NCBI GenBank assembly: GCA_963693085.1
Contig: OY856410.1
Coordinates: forward strand, 1,391,786,863 to 1,391,850,862
DNA: 64,000 nucleotides
Direction: 5' to 3'
Origin: Alisma plantago-aquatica
Taxonomy: Eukaryota > Streptophyta > Magnoliopsida > Alismatales > Alismataceae
Part shown: positions 22,243 to 32,992 of the stretch, piece after piece
How the letters are laid out: each line of letters begins with the position of its first letter
Position numbering within the stretch: the first letter of the stretch is position 1
The notes under the pieces: generated by a model
Told to the model about the DNA's origin: nothing
The model's database searches: none
The model's input: only the letters and a program-made list of their open reading frames with translations
Position numbers and translations under genes: made by a program

Positions 22243-22246
<4 letters not shown>
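19534..22246 (-). mobile_element. 5' LTR of gypsy derivative, 2713 bp
   Basis: On the minus strand it starts TGTGACAACCTCG (22246) and ends TTCCATGACA (19534), with the PBS directly after. The first ~230 bases recur as the 3' LTR fragment at 17136-17365. A GC-richer patch at 21260-21880 holds a TATA-like TTTATATACCC (minus, near 21697-21707) followed by CT-rich sequence, a likely core promoter and transcript start. The open frame at 21292-21561 lies in this patch and matches nothing known. Confidence 0.85.
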
Positions 22247-22274
<28 letters not shown>

Positions 22275-22325
22275 CATACATACATACATACCTATATATA
22301 TGGGCTTATCTTTAATACCCACACA

Positions 22326-22374
<49 letters not shown>

Positions 22375-22436
22375 CATACATACATACATACATACATACA
22401 TACATACATACATACATACATACATACATACATACA
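22243..22436. repeat. Compound microsatellite (CA)n-(TA)n-(CATA)n
   Basis: (CA)n at 22243-22263, (TACA)n and a TA run, a second CA run near 22320-22327, (TA)n at about 22328-22370, then (CATA)n to 22435. The phrase GGGCTTATCTTTAATACCCA occurs before (22301) and after (22441) the TA/CATA part. Open frames here are repeat artefacts. Confidence 0.95.
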
Positions 22437-22452
22437 ATATGGGCTTATCTTT

Positions 22453-22775
22453 AATACCCATGCGGGTAGCCTAGAAATCATTACCCGTGCATCCAAAAAA
22501 GCAACTATTCTGCCAGAAAAGTAACTCACTCGATAAAAAAGTAACTATATTGACCAAAAAGTAACTATTTGACTCAAAAAGTAAATCCGTGTAAAATACA
22601 CAAAAAAATTCTGGAATAAATATGTGATTGTATATTTTTTATTGCTGATACAAATGTAACTATATATGCATGAAAAGTGATAGTTTGTAAGGTAAAGTAA
22701 CCCTCTACATGTCAAAAGTAAGAAACCTAAAAAAAGTAACCAAAATAAGAGTGGGTAGCTACCCGCACGGGCATT
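22453..22775. mobile_element. MITE-like element with ~18-bp terminal inverted repeats
   Basis: Left end AATACCCATGCGGGTAGC is inverted at the right end as GCTACCCGCACGGGCATT, 16 of 18 positions matching. The interior has many AAAAAGTAACT-type repeats and no coding frame. It sits between two microsatellite blocks; no target duplication could be identified. Confidence 0.6.
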
Positions 22776-22791
22776 GAATGAATTCCATATA

Positions 22792-22825
22792 TATATTTGT
22801 GTGTGTGTGTCTATATATATGTATA

Positions 22826-22898
<73 letters not shown>
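22792..22898. repeat. Compound microsatellite (GT)n-(TA)n-(GA)n
   Basis: GT run near 22798-22810, TA run at about 22826-22863, GA run at 22864-22897. Adjoins the copia remnant that follows. Confidence 0.95.
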
Positions 22899-22899
<1 letters not shown>

Positions 22900-24045
22900 A
22901 ACATGAGGATTTGTGGGATATGGAAATGTGTAAACTTGTTAAGCCTTTTGCATGGCTTAAATCATGCTACTAAACAATGGCATGAAAAGTTTGATTATGT
23001 GAGATCATTGTTTGGCTCATTTTTAATAATTTTGATAAGTTTATTTACCACAATATCATTAATGATTAATTCATCATATAATTATTGCATGTAGATGATA
23101 CCCTTCATTTTAGTTCCAAAATGGAAGTAGAAATGAGAAAAAAATCTTGTGTTGCAAGTTTGAGATAAAAGATTTGAGAGTCACTTATCTGATTTTTGTG
23201 CTTGAAGTCACTAGGTTTACCAATAGTATTACTTTCTTATTCTCATTATGTTGAGAAGATACTGGAGAGGTTTGAATACACATTACATAAACCTATTAAG
23301 ACTTTATATAATTCATCCAATCCCTTATTCAACAATGGTACTGGTGTTCATGTGTCTAAATTACAATACTCTCATATGATTGAAGTTTGATGTATCTTAT
23401 GAACTGTACAACTAGAATTTGTATTTGTCATTAGCAAGTTAAGTAATATACCGGTCGTCCCAAAAAGACCCATTGGGAAGCTCTTAACCAAGTGTTGAGG
23501 CATATTAAGGGAGCCACATCCTTTAGGTTGCATAATGGAAAGTATCCTTATTTAGTCTAAGGATATAGTGGTGCAAGATGGATTGTCATGAACTCTGAGA
23601 GAAATGATGTCTTAGGATATGTATTCATGTTACGATGATATATTGTTGCTTGGAGGTCTAAGAAACCTACCATATTGTGTTGGTCCACACTTGAGGATTA
23701 GTTGTGCGCCTTTGGTGAAACTAGATTGGAAGCTAAATGGCTATATAGACTTATGTCCAGTTTACCTATGATAAAGAAATTGCTTCCTACAATTTCAGTT
23801 CATTGTGATAGAATAACAACTATAGTCAAGTAAGGAGTTCTAAGTACAATAAAAACAACATAGACGTATACAAGTTAGACTTAATTCTGTAAGGGAACTA
23901 GTGACTAATGGGGTTATGGTTGTAAACTAATTTACTACAAAAGAACATATTGTCAATCCTATGACTAAAGGTCTTGCCTTGGACTTAGTTGAGAAATCTA
24001 GGTTGAGGATGAGATCTAAATCCCTTATTATTCACAAGCAATAGC
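22899..24045 (+). pseudogene. Copia pol remnant: reverse transcriptase C-part and RNase H
   Basis: Fragmented frames read LLHGLNHATKQWHEKFDYV (copia RT 'SLYGLKQA..QW..KFD'), then YVEKILERF.YTLHKP and a degenerate RNase H region: GYVFMLR..IVAWRSKKPT, STLED.LCAFGETRLEAKWL, HCDRITTIVK, and FTTKEHIVNPMTKGLALDLV near the end. Multiple stops and frameshifts make it non-functional. Orientation is plus, opposite to the copia remnant at 24480-27140, so their 3' ends face each other. Confidence 0.85.
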
Positions 24046-24479
24046 AACCCAACCCAAGTTAGTTTATCCCAAAAAAAAATTGTTTCAATTTGGTAATAAC
24101 AAGTTGTTGAGTGAATTTGATGACACCGTGTAATTTAATGGATGCTTTTAGCATGTGTGTGTTTGTCCCTTGAAAACTTGTTAGTTGTCATGAGTGTAAA
24201 TTAGTAAGAAAAATGGTGTCGAGTTATAGGATAAGATGCTATCAATACATCTTTGGAGACTCCAAATAAGTGATTGATGTTGTATAGGTAGCACCGGGGT
24301 GTGAAAAGAAATTCTCATTATAAATTGAGAGGATTACATAGAGTCATATATATAACCTTGTCTCAAGGTATGATGTACCAGAGACACAACGTAACATAAA
24401 GTTAATGAATTCTAATGGGCTTAAGTAGAGGCATCTAGTTTAGCTATTATAAAAATAATAATCGATCTAAAATATCATC
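24046..24479. mobile_element. Facing 3' ends of two copia remnants
   Basis: This non-coding spacer follows the RNase H ends of both flanking elements and should contain their polypurine tracts and 3' LTR debris. No LTR boundary could be fixed. Confidence 0.4.
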
Positions 24480-27140
24480 AACATTCTTGCATAAGATGGA
24501 GAGTAAACATCATGTAAACCTATCTTGCCACACATATTAGAGAAGAATGAAGTTGGAAGTGTCTTGGTGAAGATATCAACATTATATTCTCAAGACTTCA
24601 CATATGTTGTAATGATCTTTTTGGCACCAATAAGATTTCTCGTGAAGTGGAAATCAACCTCAATGTGTGTGGTACGTTCGTGAAAAATTGGATAATTAGT
24701 TATAGGAATAGTTACATGTATGCCACGTTTGAGAGTTGTTGGGGATGAGAGAGGACCTAGTTCTTAAATAATAGAAGTTACCCATTGAATTTCATAATAA
24801 GTGTGTGTCATGGCACAATATTCTACCTCAGTGCTGGAATAAGCCACAACACACTACTTTTTACTCCGCCAACTGATGGGATGGCTACCCAATAACACAC
24901 AAAAGTCAGAAATGGTTCTCCTATAATTCACATCTTAAGCCCAATTGGCACCATCATAGCAAGTTCAAGAGATATTTGGAGACTGTGGTTTATTGTACAG
25001 GAGAACCCACCTAGGTGCACCTTTAGATATCATAGGATATGTTGTACCTTACTACGGTAGCATACAAGGGGTTTGGCTATGTGGTGATTAACAATACTAA
25101 CAACAAAGTCTATGTCTAGTTAGGTAGTCGTAAGACAAATAAGTTTCCTAACTGTGAACCTATACTCCTCAGGATCAGAATTGGACTCCCCCTTAGACAA
25201 AACTTTGTTGTGATAGTCATAGGTGAATAAATAGGTTTATAATTGAGCATACCACAATTCTTAAAGAGGTTGAGGACATACTTTCATTGAGATATATAAG
25301 TGCCCTAACATAGAACTTAAATTCCCAAGAAGTACCAAAGTTTTCCTAGATCCTTGGTAGGAAAATGTTGTTGGAGTGATTGTTTCAATGTTGCAATCTT
25401 ATGAGTCTCATTACCAATGTTACTGTTATCATCAACATAGATGACAAGGATAATGGTTTCAATTTGAGATATAGAAAATAAGAGGATGTGATAACTACAA
25501 GATCTGGTAAAAACTAGGCTAGAAAGAACTTCGTTGAGTTTTGTATACTAGACCCTTGTTGATTTTTTGAAGTCATACAAAGAGCATTTGGATGTAAAAA
25601 TCTTTGTGAAGATTCCCCTGAGCAAAAAATAATGAATATCGTTGCATATAAACTTCCTCTTCTAAACCATCATGGAGAAAGACATTTTTAATATTAAGCT
25701 AGAACAGAGGTCGGTCCATGTGAGTGGCAGGGGATATTACAATCCTGACAGAAGCAATGCCAGTGAATGGTGAGAAGGTTTCAAAGAAACCCACACCAAA
25801 TGTTTGGATAAATCTCTTAGAAGAAATACGAGATTTGATTTTTTCCACTGATCCATCTGAATTAAATTTCGTAGAGAAGACACATATACATCCAACAATA
25901 TTTTTGTCTTGAGGAGGGGGGCAAGATCCCATGTTCACTCTCACACAATGTTGCCATTTCCCCAAGCATCATATCTTTCCAACTAGGGTGTTGAAGGGCC
26001 TCACAATAAATTTTTGAAATCATGATAGAGTTAAGTTGTTAGTCAACAAATTTTTTGGAAAGGGAAAGCTTGGATAGGAAAAATATATGAGATATTGGAT
26101 GCTGGAGAGTGCAAGAGCATATACCTTTTCTAGAGAGCCACTAGGCATGATAGATTCTCATAAGTGAGCCATCGTTCTTGGTCATGTGCAGGTGGAGGAG
26201 GAATGATAGAGGTGACTTGAGCCACAGGAGGATGGTTGATGGGTTCATGATCTATTGGGTTAAAAAGATCAAGCTCAACAAACTCAGAGAGATGGAGAGG
26301 ATGGAAATGCAGAAGAATCAAAGAAAACATCTTATTCATGGAACATAATGTCAAAAGAGACATATATATGACAGTTTCTTGGACTATAACAACAATAACC
26401 TTTCTATAAGGTTGAATAACCAAGGAAAATCATTTGGTAGAGATGGGATCAAGTTTGTCTACCATTGGATCAGAGTTATGAACAAAAGCATACCCCAAAA
26501 CACAAAAGGAAGATGAAAAGCCGTTTGAGTGGGAGAAACAACTAAAAAGGGTGGCTTGTTCCATAGAACAAAATACGTTGTTGATTGATAAGGTAGCAAA
26601 CAGTGAGAATAACATCATACCAATAAGACTTAGTCAATTTGCCTTGTAATATAAGAGTGTGATAAATGTCGAGCAAATGATGATTTTTATGCTCTGCAAC
26701 ACCATTTTGCTGTGTGGTGTGAACACGAGAACGTTTTGGATGGTTCCAGTCTTAGAACAAAATGAAGATACTTTTCCTGAACATACTCTAAAACATTTTT
26801 GGTTCACTAGATTTTGTTGGATTTATTAAATTGTGTTCGAAAATTTTTATGGAAAGTTTGATAAACACCAATCATCTCATCATGAGATTTTAACAAGTAT
26901 AACCAAGTCACATGATAAAACTCTTTAAAATCAATGAAATAATAAAATACATTAAATCTAGTGGTTTGAAAAGGACTACAAATGTCCTATGAATAACATC
27001 AAATGTAGAACGAACTAGTTTTTTAAGGAAAATAACTCTTATCATGCTTCACAAACTCGCAAGAGTCACATTGAAGACGATTTAAACTAGATAAAGAGGG
27101 TTCTAGGTGCTTAAGATTTTTAAGAGAGGAATTATCGTTG
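24480..27140 (-). pseudogene. Copia pol remnant: integrase, reverse transcriptase, RNase H
   Basis: Minus-strand order: integrase zinc-binding piece RLQCDSCEFVKHDK (about 27040-27085); late integrase 'GYAFVHNSDPMVDKLDP'; RT start PPPQDKNIVGCICVFSTKFN and RFIQTFGVGFFETFSP (25699-25965); the RT catalytic YVDD box, still intact, then KDLGKLWYFLGI (about 25330-25460); RNase H GYPISWRSKK and AYSSTEVEYCAMTHT (about 24790-24900); ends near FTKTLPTSFFSNM. Many stops and frameshifts. Confidence 0.9.
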
Positions 27141-29270
27141 AAGTGACCCAAAGCCTCTAACTAGGATTTAGGCTAGCTAAAGAGGGATTAGACTAGCCAT
27201 TCACTTTTACCACTAACTAAAAATCAACCTTGTTTTTTCTTTTCTTTAGATTAGTAGAACTAATGAAACATCATGTTAACTTAAAAGATAACATTTAATT
27301 TAACAAGCATCATAAATTCATGATTGAGCTTTACTCTTACATCATTATCAACTAAAAGAAACTATTTCTTATTTTAAGATACATCAATTACAACTGCTTA
27401 CAAAAGTTCTCTCAGTCCTCACTCTCACATTCCCAAGACCAAGGAAGGATAATAGATCATTTAACTACACTAATTATTCCTCTCAATACCTCAGTTGATA
27501 TACTCTTATTGAAAGCTAGCTTCTGATTCTTCAAGTAAGCTTGACCCTTACCTAAAAAATGTTTTAGTGGGTTGAATGAGATACTAGCTTAGTGTGTAGA
27601 AAATCAATAAGAAATAATGAAAATTCATATGCATTTTGTTAATACAATTGTATACGGAAGAATATGCGTATAGAATATAAAAGTTGTAAACCATATAACA
27701 TGATTGTAGTTCTGATAATGATTGTAATAAACAAATAAACTAAATATATTCATTAAATCTTTTATTACTTTTATTATGTCAAGTACCCACATGAAGTGTA
27801 TCACATAATGTGTAAGTATCACAACTAACTACAATATCACATTATAAGAATTAGAGTAGACATGGGACTCTAAGTCTAGTAAACTAGTTCCCGACACTAC
27901 AACAAGGTTCACCATGTTTGGCCTCGGCGGCTATATCGATTGACTGAATAAAACTAGACTCCACCTCTAAACTTAATTACTCAGGAGAAGAGTCAAAGCA
28001 CTTGGTTTATCTACATGCACCACTGTGTTCCACAAGGGCTGACCTACTGTGCAATATCTGAACTAACTCAACTATACAAGGGTACCACCGGAACCTCTGG
28101 TTGATGTTGGGTACATTACTATTTTAAGGAGTCTAACCTCATTGGGTTTAGCCCCATGTACCTCTACGGTACGCTTTAGATACCTCATCCTGGACTCTGC
28201 CAGTCAGTAGGCATGTTTCCTCCTTCACGTTGTAGACTCCCATGATGGATTCCATGGTGTTTAAGGCATCTAATGTCTAGTTGATTGTTTAGTTTCATTG
28301 ATAGACTTACTAATGTACTGTTCTTAGCTTAACTCTGTACTCAAGGCTTATATTTTTGTCTTCTGAACAAAGAACTTAAACTAAATAACTAGAATCAATA
28401 AAGAGATCTACTTGAACAGATGAACTGAGTACACTAATAATTACTAGAATTAACTATTCTTTGAACTTCATAAGTTTCTAAATTGAAACAATCATCAACT
28501 AGATCATATATTCCTAATATGATTTGATATTGTATAAAATAAGGAAAACCTTGACTCCTATGCATATAATTCTACCATCAACATTCACTACAACTTCATA
28601 GCAAATAATTATAGGTCTAAAAACATCTATATGGCATCACAAGTGTACTAAAATAACCAATAAGTCAACTAAAACCTCATGCTTGGACCCAATAAACCGA
28701 AAATAGTAACTTTTGTAAAAGACAATACACACTCCTTACAATTTCAGGTTAATTTTTGTAAAAATTCAAGGTCTAAAGATGATTTTCCACTCATTGGAAC
28801 TCGGTCTAGATTAATGATACCAAATTTGAACTAGGTAAACTCGGATTCCAAACTATTGAGCTTAGATGAAGCTCAAAGCTCCAAGGAACAACTCCAGTCA
28901 GTGTGATGTTGTCTTAGTAGACCTAAATGAAGCCTTTTAGAGGTAGAATATGAAGAGAGAAGGTCAAGGAAAACCTTAGGTATGTGAATCAAAAGATTCC
29001 AAGTAAGGGAAAATGAAGAAAAGAAGAAATTTATAGCTAAAACTAACTTAGCAACTTGGATCTAAGGAAAAATCATCAGCTTCTCCTATTCTTCATGTTC
29101 TTCCACAAAGTCACCCTAGAAATCACCCTTTCATTTTCTTTTTCAATGGTTTAAGGTTGTGGCAGTGTAGAGGGTAAAAAAACCAACAAAACAAAAGTTA
29201 CAAGATTCTGATATCTATAGTAGAAGTTATGACCAATTTCGTTATTGGTTGTGTTGGGTGGGAAGTGTAG
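27141..29270. other. Unclassified repetitive DNA
   Basis: No coding frame that I recognise. A stretch at about 27880-28300 is less AT-rich and LTR-like, and the region may include the remainder of the minus-strand gypsy LTR that starts at 30787, but no boundary was found. Confidence 0.4.
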
Positions 29271-29274
29271 CTCA

Positions 29275-29460
29275 AAACCGTTGATTTATGAGTGTGTCAA
29301 ACCACTGGTTGTTGAGTATGCCAAACCATCAGCTGCGAGTCTGTTGAACCATTGGTTCTTGAGTTTGCCAAACTATTGGTTGTTGAATCTAGTACATTAT
29401 TGGTTGTGTGTTTGTCAAACGATTCATTGTGGAGTTTGCTAAACCATTAGTTGTTGAACC
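29275..29460. repeat. Degenerate ~30-bp minisatellite
   Basis: About six units of the form GGTTGTTGAGTNTGCCAAACCATT, each differing from its neighbours. The open frame over it (29245-29442, repeating KPLVVEYAKP-like peptides) is a by-product of the repeat. Confidence 0.8.
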
Positions 29461-29565
29461 AAAGGAATTTTGATATGAAAACTAGAAGTACCATAAGTCT
29501 TTTACTTTAACTTGTATTTGGTTCATTATTTTTGCACTAGATTCATAATTGAATTCTCTAAAATT

Positions 29566-30521
29566 TAATCACTAACAAGAAGCGAGTCCAAAGGAATATC
29601 TCGACTACCGGTCTTTGTCCCAGGTGCGAGGAGGAGGAATCTTTGCTGCACGCACTTAGGGACTGCAAGTATGCCAAGGAGGTCTGGGAAGTCATGATGC
29701 CGAACCCGTGGTTTATGGAGGCGTCACATACGCACGACGTCAGACAATGGATCAACACACAATTGGAAGTTAATGAGGAACATGGATGCAACTTTCTGAT
29801 CATATGTTGGCACATATGGAATGTATGGAATAGGTATGTGTTTAGTAACAAAACAATGGCTACCACGCAGCAGACTAGACTGATTAGAGAGAAAATCAGA
29901 CTCAATAGAGTGGCGTTCATGAGAGAACCCAGGGCCAGAGAAGAAGAGGGGACGGAAGAGCTTTGCTGGATCCCTCCCGTGCGCGGAGTCCCTAAACTGA
30001 ATACTGATGCCACTGTTAAAAATGGCACGACAAGCTGTGCTGTAGTAGTGAGGGATCACTTGGGGAAATGGATGGGAGGAGCTGCAAGAAAGGTTGCCAC
30101 CTCGGATGTTTTAGAAGCCGAACTAGAAAGCATTCTTCTAGCAATGGAGGTTGCCCATGAGCACGGCCTTGCTTCTGTCCAGGTTGAAACTGACTCGCTG
30201 ATGGCCAAGACCATGGTCCATCAGCGGACTGATGAGAACCCTAGGTATGCTAAGCAGTTAGGGAGGATCAAAAGATTATTGAAGCACAACTGGACCATGG
30301 AACATGTGCCCAGGGAGATGAATAAAGCAGCAGACAAGTTGGCTAAAATTAGCCTAAAAAACGATCTTACATACACAATGTATGTGACTCCTCCTAGTGA
30401 GGTTCAACAACTAGTAGGTCTTGATTTATGTAATGGTAGTAGTACTACCATGTTTCCTGTTGATTGCTTAATTAGTGATTGGAAGTTATTTGAATTGGCT
30501 CGCATGAGGAGGGTGGGATGA
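29566..30521 (+). CDS. 5'-truncated L1 LINE ORF2 C-terminus: zf-RVT plus RNase H domain
   Basis: An uninterrupted frame begins without an ATG at LITNKKRVQRN and runs to TGA at 30519-30521; the first internal ATG is at 29643. It contains the RT-linked zinc motif (CPRCEEEESLLHALRDC), then an RVT_3-type RNase H domain with all four acidic residues in place: D in NTDA, E in EAELES, D in VETDSL, D in KAADKLAK. Plant L1 LINEs of this type carry RNase H after the reverse transcriptase, to remove RNA during target-primed synthesis. The RT and endonuclease are absent, as expected from 5' truncation. A short poly(A) follows at 30545-30553. Confidence 0.85.
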
Positions 30522-30544
30522 ATAAGATTGCCTCCTGACTTCTT

Positions 30545-30553
30545 AAAAAAAAA
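30545..30553 (+). other. Short poly(A) tail of LINE insertion
   Basis: Nine A residues follow the stop of the RNase H frame by about 24 bases and mark the LINE 3' end. No convincing target-site duplication was found. Confidence 0.55.
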
Positions 30554-30798
30554 TATATGTAAATCTCTTTCTACAAACATGTGTGTGTTATTACTATACC
30601 ATCTAAGGTCCAAACCTTGATGTATTCACAACACATGTTTTCTTTAACTTATTATAGAACAAGTTTAAGCTAAGATAAAATATAAATCAACCAATTAATA
30701 CTGCAAAGTATTCAATAAAGGTGTAATTAACACTAGAATTATCTTGAACTCTCATGTTACCAGAAAACTAAGGTATGAGTTGTAACAATACCCCCTAT
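30554..30798 (-). mobile_element. Start of gypsy 3' LTR and polypurine tract
   Basis: On the minus strand TGTTACAACTC begins at 30787 and is preceded by the polypurine tract ATAGGGGGTAT (30788-30798). The LINE at 29566-30553 appears to be inserted in this LTR. Its distal end is not resolved. Confidence 0.6.
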
Positions 30799-30829
30799 AA
30801 TAAAACTTTTGTCTTGAAATTCTTAAAAG

Positions 30830-32580
30830 AGGAAAGAATACTTGTTACATATATTTGATTTTAACTCCTATGTAGCTTCATCCACACCATTATTCCTTCA
30901 AAGGATCTTCACCGAGGATATCTCCCTCTTTTTAAGTGTCTGAATTCTATGGTCTAGAATATATATAGGGATTTTTAACATATATGATATGTTCTCTTAG
31001 TTGTATTGGCTCTGGTTCTATGATTTTCTTTATACCTGGATGATACTTCTTCAACATGGATACATGAAACACATAATGTAAGTTGGATAGCTTGGGAAGC
31101 AATTCAAGTTTGTATGCTACTATGATCTAATCCTCTAAATGATTAGATAAGGACTCATGCATCTATGGCTTTTTTTGCCTCACTTTCCAAACCTCCCTAA
31201 AATTTGCATGGTGATACTTTCAAATAAACCCCATCCCTAAAACCAAACTAAGTATCTGTGCCTTTTCTCTGCATAATTTTTCGATCTATCATGTGCAACT
31301 TTCAACTATTGTTTGATCACATATATCTTTCCTATTATCTCTTCGATAGACTTAGGACCTAGAATCTTCCTTCCAGCAACTTTGCACTAACAAATAGGAG
31401 ATGCACACTTACTTCCATACAAATCTTTATAATCAGCCATGCCTGAATTGGAATGATAACTATTATTATAAACAACTCTGTAAAACTAAGGTGATTATCC
31501 CAACTGCCACTATATTGTAATACTCATGCTCTTAGCATGTCCTCTAGGGTTTGATTTGTCCACTTTGATTATCCATCTATTTGAGGATGAAATATTGTGC
31601 TAAACTTCAAACCTATTCTCAAGGCACAACATAGTTGATTCCACAATCTAGATGTGAACTTGGGGTCTATGCCAAATATAATAGTGATAGGTATTCCATG
31701 CATTCTAACTATTTTGTCATATATACCTTGGCAAATTTGGGTGCACCCAAGCTGTCTTAACATGTAGGAAATGGGAAAAGCTAGTTAGGTGATTACAATT
31801 ACCCGTATAGAGTCAAAACCATGTGATGTTCTAAATAACCTTAACACAAAGTCCATAGTAATATGTTCACACTTCCACATAGGAACATGAAGTGGTTGTA
31901 GGGTACCTTCTGGCTTTTAATTTTCAACCTTGACTTGTTGGCACACACCATACCTGGGTACATAGTCAACCACATCTTTCTTCATACATGGCCATCAATG
32001 TAGTTCCTTAAGGTTGTTGTACATCTTGGAACTACTTTGATGCATTGCATACATACAAGAGTGAGCTACCTTAAGAATCTACTTCTTCAGCTTAGTGTCA
32101 TCTGGAACACACAATCTATCCTACTGATGTAACATCTCATCAACTGAATATATGAATGTTTGTCCTCTTTACTTCTAACATATCATGCATGATCAACTTC
32201 AATTCACTATCACTCTATTGAAACTCTTTGCTTTTCTCAACGAATGTAGATCTAACATGCATTTGTGAAATTATCCTACCTTGTTCTAACACACTCAAAT
32301 CTAAATCTGTCTCTCTCATTTTGACCAACAAGTCTCTTTTTACACATGACCTAGGAAACATTTCTGCAAGTGATGTAGACTTCCTACTCAAATCATCTAC
32401 CACAACATTGGCCTTCTCATGGTAGTAATCAATAATAACATCATAACCCTTTATGCACTCTAACATATGTGCTTTATCAGGTTGACATGACTCACCATAG
32501 AGACAAATATGCAATGTCTTTAAGGCATGTATTACTACTACCAATTGTAAGGAGTGGGAGCCGAGAGGGGAGCCACTCAC
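30830..32580 (-). pseudogene. Ty3-gypsy pol remnant: RNase H and integrase
   Basis: Minus-strand order: RT/RNase H end (VVVIHALKTLHICLYGESC, then IKGYDVIIDYYHEKANVVVD..LSRKS; 32215-32580), integrase core (GIPITIIFGIDPKFTSRLWN...FHPQIDG; 31569-31763), integrase C-terminus (VFHVSMLKKYHPG..EPEPIQLREHIIYV; about 31000-31090). Degenerate linkers and stops separate them. Gag, protease and most RT are missing; the sequence breaks off where the tandem duplication at 32461-32992 begins. Confidence 0.88.
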
Positions 32581-32992
32581 TTACTCAATGTGAAACAATA
32601 GAAAATCATATATGGCCAATTTGATAATAATGTTTTCCAGAGGATGATATACTATAATTCAAGTATGTAGTGTATCATTCACCATAAAATGTAATAGTGC
32701 AATGTAAAAATCTAAGTATTACTCTCTAACATATGTGCTTTATCAGGTTGACATGACTCACCATAGAGACAAATATGCAATGTCTTTATGGTATGTATTA
32801 CTACTACCAGTTGTAAGGAGTGGGAGCCGAGAGGGGAATCACTCACTTACTCAATGTGAAACAATAGAAAACCATATATGTCCAAGTTGATAATAATGTT
32901 TTCCAGAGGATGATATACTATAATTTAAGTATGTAGTGTATCATTCACCATAAAATGTAATAGTGCAATGTCAAAATCTAAGTATTACAATA
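32461..32992. repeat. 266-bp tandem duplication
   Basis: Unit 1 (32461-32726) and unit 2 (32727-32992) differ at only a handful of positions. The unit starts within gypsy RNase H coding sequence and continues into unrelated DNA (GTAAGGAGTGGGAGCCGAGAG), so a pre-existing junction was duplicated. Confidence 0.93.

Noticed and set aside
22177..22529. Three open frames of repeating HT/YI/YV residues
   Set aside because: Pure microsatellite translation.
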